Source of the DNA: Lachnospiraceae bacterium | Lineage (GTDB): Bacteria > Bacillota > Clostridia > Lachnospirales > Lachnospiraceae | Length of the DNA: 21,687 nt | Assembly: GCA_014804565.1 (NCBI GenBank) | Contig: JAAUZN010000092.1 | Span: forward strand, 1-21,687 | Direction of reading: 5' to 3' | In this document: positions 7,353-15,575 of the stretch, piece after piece | Layout: every line of letters begins with the position of its first letter | Numbering within the stretch: position 1 is the first letter of the stretch | Made by a program: the position numbers and the translations under genes | Notes under the pieces: generated by a model | Told to the model about the DNA's origin: nothing | The model's input: the letters and a program-made list of their open reading frames with translations, nothing else | Databases searched by the model: none

Positions 7353-7934
7353 TCAGCTTCCCTTTTTATCCGCAAGAAGCGGCTTGATGGATTTATAAAT
7401 GCTGCTGGATTTCTTATTATCGCCACTGGGATATTTTTTCATCAGCGCATTCATGATGCCCTGCTTTGTCTTATACTGCTGTATGATCTTCAGGACATCC
7501 TCCACGGTCACTCCTTCTTCTTCCTTAATGACCGCCTCAAGCTTCGCCCGAAGCTCCTGTGTCTCATGGTCATGGCTGCGCCCTGTGATATCCGCGATCA
7601 AAGTCACCGATACTCCTCTGCTCTTCCAATAGCCGCTCAAGATTTCAAAACCCTTATCCTTGCTGACAATATAATACTGTGTGGCAGCCTTGTTCGCGAT
7701 CAGAAAACCAAGCTGCGTGGCAAGCTGAAAATCCAGTGCATTTTTGCTTCCCACCTCCACCTTGCACAGTTCAATATCCGCCTTGGACTCCATGATCCTC
7801 CTGTGCTGGTCAAAGGTGATACTGTCTGCATTCTTACTGTAAAAAATGCACACCTTATCCTCCGAATTCAACAAGTGGACGCCATCCAGCCCATCCTTCT
7901 TTACATTCTCAAAATCTACCAGATAATAATTCAT
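7353..7934 (-). CDS. PIN/NYN-like domain protein (putative ribonuclease)
   Basis: A 193-residue cytoplasmic protein. The first 120 residues have the look of a PIN/NYN nuclease fold: strand with YLVDFENV (Asp7), VCIFYSKNA, ALDFQLATQLG (Asp68) and YYIVSKDKGFEIL (Asp93), giving the three spaced acidic residues used to hold a metal ion. The C-terminal 70 residues are basic and helical (EEEGVTVEDVLKIIQQYKT and a lysine-rich end) and may bind RNA. No antitoxin-like small gene lies beside it, so it is not an obvious VapBC pair. Start ATG has AAAGGAAGAAG upstream. It follows the alpha/beta hydrolase gene by 28 bp. Enzymatic activity is inferred from the fold only. Confidence 0.75.
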   Translation of the reverse strand: MNYYLVDFENVKKDGLDGVHLLNSEDKVCIFYSKNADSITFDQHRRIMESKADIELCKVEVGSKNALDFQLATQLGFLIANKAATQYYIVSKDKGFEILSGYWKSRGVSVTLIADITGRSHDHETQELRAKLEAVIKEEEGVTVEDVLKIIQQYKTKQGIMNALMKKYPSGDNKKSSSIYKSIKPLLADKKGS

Positions 7935-7962
7935 GTACTTCTTCCTTTCACCGCACGATCTT

Positions 7963-8826
7963 CTATGCCCGATTCTTCACCTCACCCAGCTTTTCCTTGA
8001 AAAAAGCAGTGATCCTCTGCCAGATCTCCTTCTGGAAGAACTGCATATCCGCATGATCTGCTCCCTCTAAGACCAAAAGCCTGACATCGGCCCCGGCCGC
8101 TTCCAGCCTATCATGCAAAATCTCCCCTTGAGAAAAGGGGACGGTATGATCGTCGTCTCCGTGTATGATCAAAAACGGCGGTGCATCCTTCGATACAAAG
8201 CTGATCGGACAGATCGCAAGCGCCTCCTCTTTGTGCTGTGCCACATTCTTTCCTAACAGCAGCGATTCCATAGACACGGCAGCCTCCACCACAGAAGGAT
8301 AGGAAAACGCTGTCACATCTGAGGGCGGATACCAGGGACAGGCCGCCTGCACCTTGCTGGAATAGGAGGTGTACTCTCCCACGTCATAAGCCTTATCCTC
8401 CACCAGCGCCGCCATAGCCGCCAGATAACCGCCCGCCGACTCTCCCATCACACCGATCCGCTCCGGGTCGATACAATAGCGTTCACTGTGCGCCTTCAGA
8501 TATCGGATTCCTGCCTTCACATCCATAAGCTGTATGGGAAAGGGACCCTCGTTTGTGGTGCGGTACTCCACGCTTGCCACCACGAACCCATTCCTCGCAA
8601 GCTCCGTCAGATAAGCCAGATGAGCAGAGCGATCCATGAGCTTCCATGCACCGCCGCAGATCCATACGATACAGGGATATTGTCTGTCTGCATCCTCCGG
8701 ATAGATGATATCCATTTTCAAATCTTTTCTCGTGTGGCCGAACCAGGCATCCACCTGCGCAAAAGACACTCCTGTCACAACAAAAAACTGCGGTGTCTCC
8801 ACCTTAATGTTAAGCTTCTCTCTCAT
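7963..8826 (-). CDS. Alpha/beta hydrolase, esterase of the BD-FAE type
   Basis: A 287-residue intracellular serine hydrolase. Visible motifs in order: oxyanion-hole region CGGAW (57-61), VASVEYR (83-89), nucleophile elbow GESAGG with Ser130, HGDDDHTVP with probable catalytic Asp226, and GADHAD with His258. This set fits the carbohydrate- or short-chain-ester hydrolases annotated as BD-FAE or esterase/lipase family. No signal peptide. The start is the ATG with GAGGAGG five bases upstream; the open frame continues further but overlaps the histidine kinase end with no ribosome binding site. It lies 65 bp downstream of the kinase gene and may share its transcript. Confidence 0.87.
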   Translation of the reverse strand: MREKLNIKVETPQFFVVTGVSFAQVDAWFGHTRKDLKMDIIYPEDADRQYPCIVWICGGAWKLMDRSAHLAYLTELARNGFVVASVEYRTTNEGPFPIQLMDVKAGIRYLKAHSERYCIDPERIGVMGESAGGYLAAMAALVEDKAYDVGEYTSYSSKVQAACPWYPPSDVTAFSYPSVVEAAVSMESLLLGKNVAQHKEEALAICPISFVSKDAPPFLIIHGDDDHTVPFSQGEILHDRLEAAGADVRLLVLEGADHADMQFFQKEIWQRITAFFKEKLGEVKNRA

Positions 8827-8891
8827 CCTGCCTCCTCTTTTTCTTTTACACTTTTCCCTATTACACGTTTCACCCGCTGTGTGCGTCTGCA

Positions 8892-11087
8892 CTATGTATT
8901 GCTGTGAATCTTCTCCTGAGGCATCCAATGCATCATCAGCCGTTCCAGCTTGGACTGATCAATGGGCTTGGCCAGAAAGTCATCGAAACCGGCCTGCAGG
9001 TACTGCTCCTTCGCTCCCATGATCGCATTTGCCGTCAACATGATAACGGGTGTATCCTTGCAGAGATTATCTTCCATCTCCCTCATAAGCCGCATGGTCT
9101 CCATACCGTCCATTTCCGGCATCATATGATCAAGGAAGATCAGATCGTAGTGCTTCTGCCTGATATGATCCAGACACTCTCTGCCGCTTCCCACATCCTT
9201 GATCTGAATCTTTGTCTGCTTCAAAAGGCCACAGAACACTCTCCGATTTACCCGGTTATCATCCACAAGAAGGATCTCCCCCTCAGGCGATGTAAAGCTG
9301 GCCCGATAAGCATGCTCTCTTGCCGCCTTTCTGGCCCTCTCCTGGAAATTGCCGATAGGCTCCCCGTTTACGACTCTCTGACGCAGCGCAAAGAAGAACC
9401 GGCTCCCCTCTCCGTAGACACTTTCCACCCGCAGATCCGTACCCATCAGTTTGAGCAGCTGAAGAGAAATATTCATGCCAAGGCCCGTGCCCTCAATGTC
9501 TCTGTTCTTCTCCTCATCGATACGCTCAAAAGCGGAAAACAGCTTGGAAATGTCCTCCTGTTTAATACCGACTCCCGTATCCCGCACCGCAAAATGGAGG
9601 ATCACATCCTCACCATCCCGTTCTCCCGACACCTGGAAGGTCACGGTTCCCTTGCGGGTATATTTGACTGCATTAGTCAATAAATTGATCAGCACCTGCC
9701 TGATCCGCAAATCATCCCCATAAAGCCTGGTGGGAAGCGCCGGGTCCACGATCACATCAAACACAAGTCCCTTCTCTTTAGCACGCAGGGAAAATATATT
9801 ATACAGGTCGTTCAACATACTGTTAAACTCATACTCTGTGGGCACAATCTCCATTTTTCCGGATTCGATCTTGGAAAAATCCAAAATATCATTGATGATT
9901 CCCAGAAGCGCCTGCGCCGACGACTTGATATCCATAGAGTACTTTTTCACGTCCTCCTCCGTGGACTCTCTGAGCACCATCTCATTCATACCCAGCACTG
10001 CATTGATGGGCGTCCTGATCTCATGGGACATCCTCGCCAGGAATTCCGACTTGGCCTGATTGGCCTGTTCCGCATTCGCCTTCAGCATCTGCATCTGCGC
10101 AAGCTGTTTCCTTCTCTGCGTAATATCTACAAACACGAGCGCATATCCCGCAAGCACCTTATTGTTCCAGAGCTTATTGGCATGCACCTCATAATCATGG
10201 TTTCCGAAACTATACTCAAAATAATCACCAGCGGAAAAGACATTTTCCAGCTTTTCTTTACACACCAGATCTCCGCTCCGATAATCTGCCAGAGCGCGAA
10301 ACTGCTCCTTCGCCATGGCGTTCGCCTCGATAAAACCGCCATCCGCATCCACGATCAACACCGCCTCGTCCATGGAGCGGATAATCTCCTCGTGGGCCGT
10401 GGCCGTTATATCGAAAATATGATAGAATATGATCACAATGCCAAACGAGAAAATTCCCAAGGCCACGCAGGCCGGCACTGCATCGAGCCCTTCGATCCAC
10501 TGCATAGCATTACACAAAAAACCAAGCGTCGGAAAGATACAACAGATTCCCAAAGCAAACACATTGATATTCAGCTTCTCCTTCTGGGATCTGTGATTTG
10601 CCAGTATCGTAAAAACGAAACCGCCTACCATATGGCACAGCATCTGTATAAAACACACATAATAAAGCGGTCCCTTCTTCAGGATCAGATGCGGAAACAA
10701 TCCCTCCTGTACAAAGGAGACCCCGGAATAATAGATCGGCGTATAGCGGTATCCCCAGACACACAGAAGCATAAGGGCATCCAGCGCAAACATGACCGCT
10801 TCCAATTTTCTGGAAATACTGTAGCCACAGTATTTTGCCACAAAGATAAAGAGAAATGTGCTGATAAAAGCACCGCCCAGATATTCCACACGCACGGCGA
10901 TCATCGCCTCGCCGATATCCCGCGACAACATTTCCAGCAGATAGCCCGCATTCTGAATCGCGCCAAAAAAGCCGACACAGAGCATCAGCTTGGAAAGTGC
11001 ACTCTCACGCTGTCTTGCCATAATGCTGACAAAGAAAAAACAGCCAAGTACCATAAGAATTTGAAAAATCACTAAAAACTTGAACAT
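8892..11087 (-). CDS. Hybrid sensor histidine kinase with C-terminal receiver domain
   Basis: About 731 residues. The N-terminus has seven or so hydrophobic segments (about 5-225), like the histidine kinase N-terminal 7TM region. A PAS domain follows (about 236-325, EEIIRSMDEAVLIVDADGG), then a HisKA domain with phospho-accepting His355 in MSHEIRTPINAVLG, a HATPase domain with NLLTNAVKYT, DTGVGI and GTGLGM, and a receiver domain with VDDN, phospho-acceptor Asp653 in FLDHMMPEMDG and Lys707 in LAKP. So it can pass phosphate from His to its own Asp; no output regulator or Hpt protein is beside it. Start is ATG 11087 with AGGA five bases and AGGTGA nine bases upstream, preferred over GTG 11099. 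Confidence 0.9.
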   Translation of the reverse strand: MFKFLVIFQILMVLGCFFFVSIMARQRESALSKLMLCVGFFGAIQNAGYLLEMLSRDIGEAMIAVRVEYLGGAFISTFLFIFVAKYCGYSISRKLEAVMFALDALMLLCVWGYRYTPIYYSGVSFVQEGLFPHLILKKGPLYYVCFIQMLCHMVGGFVFTILANHRSQKEKLNINVFALGICCIFPTLGFLCNAMQWIEGLDAVPACVALGIFSFGIVIIFYHIFDITATAHEEIIRSMDEAVLIVDADGGFIEANAMAKEQFRALADYRSGDLVCKEKLENVFSAGDYFEYSFGNHDYEVHANKLWNNKVLAGYALVFVDITQRRKQLAQMQMLKANAEQANQAKSEFLARMSHEIRTPINAVLGMNEMVLRESTEEDVKKYSMDIKSSAQALLGIINDILDFSKIESGKMEIVPTEYEFNSMLNDLYNIFSLRAKEKGLVFDVIVDPALPTRLYGDDLRIRQVLINLLTNAVKYTRKGTVTFQVSGERDGEDVILHFAVRDTGVGIKQEDISKLFSAFERIDEEKNRDIEGTGLGMNISLQLLKLMGTDLRVESVYGEGSRFFFALRQRVVNGEPIGNFQERARKAAREHAYRASFTSPEGEILLVDDNRVNRRVFCGLLKQTKIQIKDVGSGRECLDHIRQKHYDLIFLDHMMPEMDGMETMRLMREMEDNLCKDTPVIMLTANAIMGAKEQYLQAGFDDFLAKPIDQSKLERLMMHWMPQEKIHSNT

Positions 11088-11110
11088 ACTTCCTGTCACC
11101 TTTTCCTTAC

Positions 11111-11137
11111 AAAAACAGCTATGCGTCTCCGCATAGC
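11111..11137 (-). terminator. Rho-independent terminator of the CotF-like gene
   Basis: On the minus strand GCTATGCG, GAGA loop and CGCATAGC (plus-strand 11118-11137) form a perfect 8-bp stem, followed by TGTTTTTG. It lies just after the CotF-like stop at 11162 and before the kinase start, so the kinase operon probably needs its own promoter or read-through. Confidence 0.75.
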
Positions 11138-11161
11138 CATTTTTGCAGCGGTTTTTCCGCC

Positions 11162-11620
11162 TTACGCCATAGCGTTCGCCTGCTTATACTTATAAAGCAT
11201 CTCGGCATGGTTCTGCTCCTCGATCTGAATATCCGCCAGAAGCTTTCGCAGTCCGGAATTGTCACAGGAGAACACATTCGTATTATATTCTCCCGACACC
11301 AGCTTTTCCGTGCCGATACAGTCCGTGGCAAGAAAACAATCATTCTCCTTGTCAGCGGCATTGGCGCCGTCACGGTATGTGCCCTTAGGCGCATAGTTCT
11401 TACCCTGCGAATCGTTGCAGTCACATTCCGGCACATTGCCGTGAAGCGCCTGCCCGATGGACTGATAATGCTTCTGCTCATCCTGCTGCAGCGTGCGAAA
11501 CAGGCTCTGCAATTCCGTATCCTTTGCCTGGGCCGCATATTTTTCATACTTGGTGATACAGGATTTCTCCTGTGTCTGTAAATCGCGCAGCGCTGTGGTC
11601 TCTTTTTCCGTCAGTATCAT
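11162..11620 (-). CDS. CotF-type spore coat / ferritin-like domain protein
   Basis: A 152-residue helical protein resembling the Coat F family: LTEKETTALRDLQTQEKS, then TELQSLFRTLQQDEQKHY, with a second ferritin-like half ending ADIQIEEQNHAEMLYKYKQ. Glu18, Glu48xxHis51, Glu105 and Glu135xxHis138 give the ligand pattern of a di-metal ferritin-like site, with the two halves equally spaced (30 residues from each first Glu to the second). The middle section (66-119) carries cysteines at 66, 68, 95, 101 and 119, in addition to Cys21. In Bacillus CotF is a spore coat protein; the diiron-like pattern leaves an oxidative-stress role open. Start ATG has AAAGGAG eight bases upstream. Flanked by its own promoter and terminator. 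Confidence 0.8.
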   Translation of the reverse strand: MILTEKETTALRDLQTQEKSCITKYEKYAAQAKDTELQSLFRTLQQDEQKHYQSIGQALHGNVPECDCNDSQGKNYAPKGTYRDGANAADKENDCFLATDCIGTEKLVSGEYNTNVFSCDNSGLRKLLADIQIEEQNHAEMLYKYKQANAMA

Positions 11621-11640
11621 GGTCAACACTCCTTTCTTTC

Positions 11641-11684
11641 GGACGGTACAGCAGTATCCCACTTCCATACACTCTCTGCCGTCC
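11641..11684 (-). promoter_or_regulatory. Leader stem-loop upstream of the CotF-like gene
   Basis: CTGCCGTCC (11676-11684) pairs with GGACGG-TA-CAG (11641-11651, two-base bulge), and an inner GTAT/ATAC pair (11654-11657 with 11667-11670) extends the stem. It lies in the predicted leader about 20 bases before the start codon and ends just ahead of the AAAGGAG site. It may tune translation or stability. No known riboswitch pattern was recognised. Confidence 0.4.
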
Positions 11685-11742
11685 CCTATCTCCAAGTATT
11701 GCCATTTTACTGCAAATTCATACCCAAAATACTATCGCATTT

Positions 11743-11771
11743 ATTATACACGCTTTCACATAGGAACACAA
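11743..11771 (-). promoter_or_regulatory. Promoter of the CotF-like gene
   Basis: Minus strand: -35 TTGTGT (plus-strand 11766-11771), 17-bp spacer, perfect -10 TATAAT (plus-strand 11743-11748). It would give a leader of about 115 bases containing the stem-loop at 11641-11684. The hexamers look like the housekeeping sigma factor; no sporulation-sigma pattern was seen. Confidence 0.5.
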
Positions 11772-11829
11772 GAAGATCAGCGTACTTTTATCCTGTCATT
11801 AGGATTATTCATTTCTATACTTTATTGCA

Positions 11830-11858
11830 TTTTCATTTAATAAAATTTATGGTAGAAT
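11830..11858 (+). promoter_or_regulatory. Possible promoter of the PAS-GGDEF-EAL gene
   Basis: -35 TTTTCA at 11830-11835, 17-bp spacer, -10 TAGAAT at 11853-11858, in AT-rich DNA about 60 bases before the start codon. An alternative with -35 TTGCAT (11825-11830) and -10 TATGGT (11848-11853), also spaced by 17, overlaps it. The rest of the 11621-11919 gap holds the divergent CotF-like promoter and leader and nothing else recognisable. Confidence 0.4.
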
Positions 11859-11919
11859 TGTAATACCAAATACAGAATATCTGATCATTAACACATTTCA
11901 TCGAAAGGAGTCCTTGCAT

Positions 11920-13557
11920 ATGGCAAAAAATATTTTGGAAAATGAATTGTTTGAATCCTTTGCAAACGCTTCTGATAATATTTATATTTATGTATGCGAT
12001 ATGCGATCAGACCTGTCCAGATGGTCAAAAAACTCCGTGGATTATTTCAATCTGGAAGGAGAATACATAGAAGGCGCCGGCCCCAAATGGATGGAACGCA
12101 TACATCCCGATGACCGCGCCGCATACCTCAAGGATATCGAAGCAGTATTTTCCGGTGCATCCACTCGTCACAGCTGCCAATACCGTGCGAAAAACAAGTA
12201 CAATGACTATGTCTGGCTGGAATGCAAGGGCAGTGTAATTACAGGAGCGGATGGACAACCCTCGGTTTTTGCTGGGATCATGACTCGGCTTGACAACCAG
12301 AATAAATACGACCCTCTTACCCATCTGTTGACAAACTATGAAATGCAGAAATATGACTTTTCCAAGGGAAACGGTGCCATCCTTCTTCTCGGCATAAACG
12401 CATTTCGGAAGATCAACAACACAAACGGTTATCTCTACGGCAACAAGGTTCTGGTCGCCCTATCCGAATGTCTCGAACGGTTCGCCGGCAAAAATGACAG
12501 GGTTTACCGTTTTCAGGGAGATGAATTTGTCATTTTATCGCCCAACGGCTCCAAGGAAGAGTTGGGTAAGCTTTTTGAAAAAGCAAATCAATATTGTACC
12601 AATATCAGAGGACTCAAAAGCTTTTCCGTCTCCGCCGGTCTCGTGTCCTACCCGGAGGATGGAACGGATTTCAGTACATTGATGAGCAATCTGGAGCATT
12701 CCTTGGAATATGCCAAAGAGCAAAAACACGGATGGATCGCTGAATTTTCCGAAAAAATCTCACAGCGCCATCTTCGAACAAGCCGCCTCCACGAGGCGCT
12801 GACCCACAGTATCCATAACAATTTTGAGGGCTTTGAACTGTACTTTCAACCCATACTTGACGCAAAAACCAGAAAAATCATTGAATGTGAATCCTTACTG
12901 CGCTGGAAGACACCGGAAATACAGGATGCAACCCCCTATGAATTCATTAAAATTCTGGAAGACAACGGAGAAATAAGAGAGGTCGGGGTCTGGGTCATGG
13001 AGGAAGCGCTGCGGCATGCTGCTATGTGGCAGAAAAAATACGATAACATCAGCGTAAGCTTTAATGTCTCCTATCTTCAACTTCTGGACGGGGAATTTAT
13101 TGATAAACTGATCGCAAAGGCCAAAGAATTACAAGTAGATCCACGACTTGTCATGGTTGAGCTCACAGAGAGCTGCAACGCCGATGATACGGAAATGCTC
13201 TCCAGCCAGTTTGACAAGCTGCAAAAGCTCGGCTTTAAAATTGCTATGGACGATTTTGGAACAGAGTATGCCTCCTTCGGGCTTCTGCACGACGTCAGTA
13301 TGGATGTCCTGAAAATAGACCAGAAGTTTGTGCGTGGTCTTATCCGCGAAGGAAATATGACGGATATGGCCATTATTGAAAACGTTGTAAATATGTGTCG
13401 GCAGCTTAATATACAAACCGTTGCCGAAGGGATAGAGACGGAAGAAATTCAGGATATCATCCGCAGCATAGGTGTCTCCTATCTACAAGGTTTTTTATAT
13501 TCCAAACCTGTTCCTGCCGACGAGTTTGAACGGATGGTCATGAGCGAACAATGTTAA
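11920..13557 (+). CDS. PAS-GGDEF-EAL protein, probable c-di-GMP phosphodiesterase with inactive GGDEF
   Basis: A 545-residue cytoplasmic protein without membrane segments. A PAS-3-like sensor domain spans about 20-125 (IHPDDRAAY, YVWLECKGSV). The GGDEF domain (about 130-270) is degenerate: the signature reads RFQGDEF, and the metal-binding Asp of LxDxDxFK is replaced (LGINAFRKINNTNGYLYGN), so it should not make c-di-GMP. The EAL domain (about 290-540) keeps the catalytic set: ECESLLRW, SFNVS, VELTES, AMDDFGT, VLKID, AEGIET and QGFLYSKP. It should hydrolyse c-di-GMP to pGpG, with the PAS and dead GGDEF domain as inputs. Start ATG has AAAGGAG nine bases upstream. It is a single plus-strand gene ending at the terminator at 13597-13638. 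Confidence 0.9.
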   Translation: MAKNILENELFESFANASDNIYIYVCDMRSDLSRWSKNSVDYFNLEGEYIEGAGPKWMERIHPDDRAAYLKDIEAVFSGASTRHSCQYRAKNKYNDYVWLECKGSVITGADGQPSVFAGIMTRLDNQNKYDPLTHLLTNYEMQKYDFSKGNGAILLLGINAFRKINNTNGYLYGNKVLVALSECLERFAGKNDRVYRFQGDEFVILSPNGSKEELGKLFEKANQYCTNIRGLKSFSVSAGLVSYPEDGTDFSTLMSNLEHSLEYAKEQKHGWIAEFSEKISQRHLRTSRLHEALTHSIHNNFEGFELYFQPILDAKTRKIIECESLLRWKTPEIQDATPYEFIKILEDNGEIREVGVWVMEEALRHAAMWQKKYDNISVSFNVSYLQLLDGEFIDKLIAKAKELQVDPRLVMVELTESCNADDTEMLSSQFDKLQKLGFKIAMDDFGTEYASFGLLHDVSMDVLKIDQKFVRGLIREGNMTDMAIIENVVNMCRQLNIQTVAEGIETEEIQDIIRSIGVSYLQGFLYSKPVPADEFERMVMSEQC

Positions 13558-13596
13558 TACCAGAATTTCATTTTTCCGCATACTGCCGTCTGATAT

Positions 13597-13638
13597 AAAA
13601 AAGCCCCCGCAAGTCTTATAAACTCGCGGGGGTTCTTC
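13597..13638. terminator. Bidirectional terminator between the EAL gene and the GGGtGRT gene
   Basis: An 11-bp stem (13604-13614 with 13622-13632, including CCCCCGC/GCGGGGG and one wobble) with a 7-base loop. On the minus strand it is followed by CTTTTTT and on the plus strand by TTCTTCATCTTC, so it can serve both converging genes. Confidence 0.85.
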
Positions 13639-13653
13639 ATCTTCTAATTCTTC

Positions 13654-14664
13654 TTAGAACTTCCCAGCCTTAGCAGCTTCCTCAATCGAAACCGCAACAG
13701 CCACGGTAGCGCCTACCATCGGGTTATTACCCATACCGATCAGGCCCATCATCTCAACGTGTGCCGGTACGGAAGAGGAACCAGCAAACTGTGCATCAGA
13801 GTGCATACGTCCCAGCGTATCCGTGAAGCCATAGGAAGCAGGACCTGCAGCCATGTTATCAGGGTGAAGGGTACGTCCTGTACCACCGCCGGATGCCACG
13901 GAGAAGTACTTCTTATTTGCCTCTGTTCTCTCCTTCTTATATGTACCTGCTACCGGATGCTGGAATCTGGTAGGATTGGTGGAGTTCCCGGTAATAGATA
14001 CATCCACGTTCTCCTTCCACATGATCGCAACGCCCTCGGGAACGGAGTTAGCGCCGTAGCAATTTACTTTGGAACGAAGACCATCGGAATATGCGATACG
14101 GTCTACTTCCTTCACCTCATTGGTGTAAGGATCATACTCTGTCTCTACAAAAGTAAATCCGTTGATTCTGGAAATGATCTTTGCCGCATCCTTTCCAAGA
14201 CCATTCAGGATAACACGGAGGGGTTTCTGACGAACCTTGTTTGCCTTCTCTGCGATACCGATCGCACCCTCTGCCGCAGCAAAGGACTCATGACCTGCCA
14301 GGAATGCGAAGCAGTCCGTCTCCTCCTCAAGGAGCATCTTGCCTAAATTACCGTGTCCCAGACCAACCTTACGGGTGTCTGCCACGGAACCGGGGATACA
14401 AAATGCCTGTAAGCCCTCGCCAATCGCTGCTGCAGCGTCAGCCGCCTTCTTGCAGTCCTTCTTGATCGCGATTGCAGCGCCTACCGTGTAAGCCCAGCAT
14501 GCGTTCTCAAAACAGATAGGCTGGATCTTCTTCACCTGCTCATATACGTCTAAGCCGGCGTCTTTAGTGATTTTCTCGGCTTCTTCGATAGAAGAAATAC
14601 CATAACTGCTCAATACGGAATTGATCTTATCAATTCTTCTCTCATATGATTCAAATAAAGCCAT
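13654..14664 (-). CDS. GGGtGRT family protein
   Basis: A 336-residue cytoplasmic protein recognised by its signature GGGTGRT at 259-265, within a conserved C-terminal half (STNPTRFQHPVAGTYKK, HPDNMAAGPASYGFTDTLGRMHSD, GMGNNPMVGATVAVAVS). The family is defined in Clostridia and other anaerobes but has no known activity. The N-terminal half has cysteines at 51, 56, 71, 89 and 118 and a GHGNLG / AGHESF region; the GGG loop could hold a phosphate. The start ATG has AGGAGG upstream. The NifU-like gene lies 87 bp upstream on the same strand; these two families are habitual neighbours, which suggests a role in Fe-S cluster assembly or in a cluster-dependent enzyme. Confidence 0.9.
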   Translation of the reverse strand: MALFESYERRIDKINSVLSSYGISSIEEAEKITKDAGLDVYEQVKKIQPICFENACWAYTVGAAIAIKKDCKKAADAAAAIGEGLQAFCIPGSVADTRKVGLGHGNLGKMLLEEETDCFAFLAGHESFAAAEGAIGIAEKANKVRQKPLRVILNGLGKDAAKIISRINGFTFVETEYDPYTNEVKEVDRIAYSDGLRSKVNCYGANSVPEGVAIMWKENVDVSITGNSTNPTRFQHPVAGTYKKERTEANKKYFSVASGGGTGRTLHPDNMAAGPASYGFTDTLGRMHSDAQFAGSSSVPAHVEMMGLIGMGNNPMVGATVAVAVSIEEAAKAGKF

Positions 14665-14699
14665 TTTATTTTAATCCTCCTGTTTGTATTAAAGAATTC

Positions 14700-14721
14700 C
14701 GAGCCTGCGAAGCAGTGCTCG
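14700..14721 (-). promoter_or_regulatory. Intercistronic hairpin between the NifU-like and GGGtGRT genes
   Basis: CGAGC-CTGC (14700-14708) and GCAG-T-GCTCG (14712-14721) make a 9-bp stem with one bulged base and a 3-base loop. Just upstream on the transcript is the 15-base palindrome AATTCCTGCGGAATT. There is no T-tract after the stem on the minus strand, so transcript processing or protection is likelier than termination. Confidence 0.4.
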
Positions 14722-14751
14722 CGTAGTTAATTCCGCAGGAATTTACTACAG

Positions 14752-15444
14752 TTATTCGCATCTGGGATCAATGATCTTTACAGCATCGTCTACACGGCCA
14801 TACTGACCACAAGCCTTCTCATACGCTGTGTTAGGGTCATCGCCCTTCTTGATGAAGTCAGTCATCTTACCAAGGCTTACAAACTTGTAACCGATGATCT
14901 CATCATTCTTATCAAGCGCAATACCCGTCACATAACCCTCAGCCATCTCAAGATAACGGGGGCCTTTCTTAAGTGTACCATACATGGTACCCACCTGGCT
15001 TCTTAAGCCCTTACCAAGATCCTCAAGACCTGCACCGACCGGAAGTCCTTCCTCAGAGAACGCGGACTGTGTACGGCCGTATACGATCTGTAAAAACAGC
15101 TCTCTCATAGCTGTATTGATCGCATCACATACCAGGTCTGTGTTGAGCGCCTCCATAACCGTCAGCCCCGGAAGAATCTCGGAAGCCATAGCTGCGGAGT
15201 GCGTCATACCGGAACATCCGATGGTCTCTACAAGAGCCTCCTGGATGATTCCCTCCTTCACATTCAGGGTCAACTTACAAGCACCCTGCTGAGGAGCACA
15301 CCAGCCTACGCCGTGTGTCAGACCGGAAATGTCCTTCACTTCCTTCGCCTGCACCCACTTTGCCTCCTCGGGGATAGGAGCACAGCCATGATGAACGCCC
15401 TGTGCCACTGTACACATTTCTTCAACTTCTTTTGAATAGATCAT
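14752..15444 (-). CDS. NifU-like iron-sulfur cluster assembly scaffold protein
   Basis: A 230-residue protein whose first 120 residues follow the NifU/IscU scaffold: GACKLTLNV with Cys56 (first cluster Cys) and ETIGCSGMTHSAAMASE with Cys77 (second), then a helix ending YGRTQSAF where the usual third scaffold Cys is absent. Other cysteines are at 11, 21, 49, 106 and near the C-terminus. The last 100 residues (GPRYLEMAEGYVTGIALDKNDEIIGYKFVSLGKM and DDPNTAYEKACGQYGRV) are specific to this variant and are not part of IscU. It would hold or transfer an Fe-S cluster, perhaps with the GGGtGRT protein as partner. Start ATG has AAAGGAG seven bases upstream. No isc/suf desulfurase lies nearby. A weak GCCTGT/ACAGGC hairpin lies in its leader around 15483-15500. 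Confidence 0.85.
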   Translation of the reverse strand: MIYSKEVEEMCTVAQGVHHGCAPIPEEAKWVQAKEVKDISGLTHGVGWCAPQQGACKLTLNVKEGIIQEALVETIGCSGMTHSAAMASEILPGLTVMEALNTDLVCDAINTAMRELFLQIVYGRTQSAFSEEGLPVGAGLEDLGKGLRSQVGTMYGTLKKGPRYLEMAEGYVTGIALDKNDEIIGYKFVSLGKMTDFIKKGDDPNTAYEKACGQYGRVDDAVKIIDPRCE

Positions 15445-15575
15445 GTGATAACTCCTTTCGATTATGTATTGATTATTTGATAACAGGCCAAACGCCTGTC
15501 ATAACCGCTTGTTTTATTTTCTCATATCAAGAGAAAAAAATCCAGATGTTTGTGAATTTTTTCTTGCGCTCTCAA

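Noticed and set aside
7353..7934. Toxin of a VapBC toxin-antitoxin pair
   Set aside because: No small antitoxin-like gene overlaps or adjoins it; the neighbours are an esterase and a lipoprotein, and the protein is longer than typical VapC.
8118..8135. CCCCTT-AAGGGG hairpin as a terminator
   Set aside because: It lies inside the alpha/beta hydrolase coding region with no T-tract on either strand.
13759..14346. Long plus-strand open frame antisense to the GGGtGRT gene
   Set aside because: It mirrors the codon pattern of the real gene, has no ribosome binding site and no recognisable domain.
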